9,866 nucleotides of DNA from Betaproteobacteria bacterium (GTDB taxonomy: Bacteria > Pseudomonadota > Gammaproteobacteria > Burkholderiales > SG8-41): NCBI GenBank assembly GCA_021300125.1, contig JAJTHX010000389.1, positions 1 through 9,866 of the forward strand. Reading direction: 5' to 3'. The translations under genes were made by a program, and so were the position numbers. The notes below the pieces were generated by a model that was not told the DNA's origin, did not search any database, and worked only from the letters and a program-made list of their open reading frames with translations. Below, piece by piece: positions 8,339 to 9,866 of this stretch; position 1 is the first letter of the stretch, and every line of letters starts with the position of its first letter.

Positions 8339-8352
8339 TGAGGGCTTCGTTC

Positions 8353-8437
<85 letters not shown>

Positions 8438-8527
8438 GGATTTTCCGCTTTGGAATGGCCTGGATTTGCAGCAAAGGGGCTCAGGCTCCGGAACGTGGTG
8501 TGTGGTGACGGGGTTCGGCAGTGCAGG
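8438..8527 (+). other. 90-nt spacer between tRNA-Tyr and tRNA-Gly
   Basis: No gene or promoter is recognised. The spacer would be removed by processing of the polycistronic tRNA transcript. Confidence 0.5.
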
Positions 8528-8601
8528 GCGGGTGTAGCTCAATGGTAGAGCAGAAGCCTTCCAAGCTTACGACGAGGGTTCGATTCCCTTCACCCGCTCC
8601 A
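8528..8601 (+). tRNA. tRNA-Gly (anticodon UCC)
   Basis: 74 nt including encoded CCA (8599-8601). The acceptor stem GCGGGTG (8528-8534) pairs with CACCCGC (8591-8597), with discriminator T. The D arm is GCTC-AATGGTA-GAGC. The anticodon loop CTTCCAA has anticodon TCC at 8560-8562. The first anticodon-stem pair is an A-G mismatch, as in other betaproteobacterial copies I recall. It is equivalent in position to E. coli glyT. Confidence 0.97.
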
Positions 8602-8629
8602 GGTTAGGCTTCCCAGCGCGAGCAGGGCG

Positions 8630-8650
8630 GCAAAAAGCGGCGGTTTTTGC
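8630..8650 (+). repeat. 7-bp inverted repeat abutting tRNA-Thr
   Basis: GCAAAAA (8630-8636) and TTTTTGC (8644-8650) are exact reverse complements around GCGGCGG. The right arm ends at the base before tRNA-Thr. The resulting A/U stem may be an endonuclease processing site in the 49-nt spacer, or a weak pause or attenuation element. Confidence 0.5.
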
Positions 8651-8725
8651 GCCCATGTAGCTCAGTGGCAGAGCACTCCCTTGGTAAGGGAGAGGTCGCG
8701 TGTTCAATCCACGCCATGGGCACCA
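8651..8725 (+). tRNA. tRNA-Thr (anticodon GGU)
   Basis: 75 nt including encoded CCA (8723-8725). The acceptor stem GCCCATG (8651-8657) pairs with CATGGGC (8715-8721), with discriminator A. The anticodon arm CTCCC-TTGGTAA-GGGAG has anticodon GGT at 8683-8685. It is equivalent in position to E. coli thrT, directly upstream of tuf. Confidence 0.97.
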
Positions 8726-8880
8726 GATTGCGGTGTGTCCGTTCGCGGCAAACCGCGGTGGCATGCGGGTGTTAGGTGTTGGCGCAGGTTTGGTTTCAGC
8801 GGGTTTTGTGTTTGAGGCAATACAATCGGTTCGGGTTCTTTTTTCTTATCCATTCAACGCGCATACGGTAGGGAATAGCA
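8726..8880 (+). promoter_or_regulatory. tuf 5' leader / tRNA-Thr to tuf spacer
   Basis: This 155-nt spacer has three visible elements. A hairpin CGCGG-CAAA-CCGCG lies at 8744-8757. TACAAT (8821-8826) could be the -10 of a secondary tuf promoter, but no acceptable -35 lies 16-18 bp upstream. A pyrimidine run at 8836-8847 would sit in the 5' UTR and could bind ribosomal protein S1. The SD AGGGAA (8870-8875) precedes the tuf ATG at good spacing. tuf is probably read mainly from the promoter before tRNA-Tyr. Confidence 0.4.

Positions 8881-9866
<986 letters not shown>

Noticed and set aside
8111..8341. Small open frames on both strands in the gap before the tRNA genes
   Set aside because: No SD, atypical starts, overlap with the promoter and inverted repeats, and no recognisable protein features.
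8821..8826. TACAAT as a firm internal tuf promoter
   Set aside because: The -10 match is fair, but no acceptable -35 or TG extension exists at the right distance. It is kept only as a possibility in the tuf leader entry.

Overview
The window reads as chromosomal DNA from a GC-rich proteobacterium, most likely a betaproteobacterium (Burkholderiales or a relative). Three things point there: a Bug/TctC-type periplasmic receptor, a family greatly expanded in that group; the tRNA-Tyr, tRNA-Gly, tRNA-Thr, tuf order; and the tRNA and EF-Tu sequences themselves. This is inference from the sequence, with no database search. I see no transposase, integrase, phage gene, CRISPR array or plasmid function.

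Left part (1-1364, + strand): the 3' end of an Old Yellow Enzyme-type flavin oxidoreductase, followed after 17 nt by a complete Bug/TctC solute-binding protein. The two look like one catabolic unit, with uptake of a carboxylate coupled to reduction of an enoate or enone. A short hairpin follows. Next (1436-3646, +) is a full-length YgiQ-type radical SAM protein. A perfect TATAAT lies so close to its ATG that the mRNA may be leaderless.

Middle part (3643-7250, - strand): a convergent operon read right to left. It encodes an ADP-forming acyl-CoA synthetase, a crotonase-family protein joined to it by an ATGA overlap, and 15 nt later an unrecognised polytopic membrane protein whose stop codon interlocks with that of ygiQ. 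The synthetase would activate a carboxylic acid to its CoA thioester and the crotonase would act on the product. The crotonase has lost one of the two catalytic glutamates of hydratases, so isomerase or hydratase-lyase chemistry is more likely than plain hydration. Divergent from this operon, across about 60 bp, is an SDR dehydrogenase (7312-8037, +), plausibly a later step on the same substrate.

Right part (8038-9866, +): about 315 bp of non-coding DNA with several inverted repeats and a near-consensus sigma-70 promoter, then tRNA-Tyr(GUA), tRNA-Gly(UCC), tRNA-Thr(GGU) and the 5' 83% of tuf (EF-Tu), cut by the window edge. This is the conserved translation operon equivalent to E. coli tyrU-glyT-thrT-tufB.

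Nothing here is a clearly undescribed multi-gene system. The points most worth a second look are the crotonase active site, the unknown membrane protein with its AT-only leader and start-codon hairpin, the likely leaderless ygiQ, and the unexplained inverted repeats upstream of and inside the tRNA-tuf operon.
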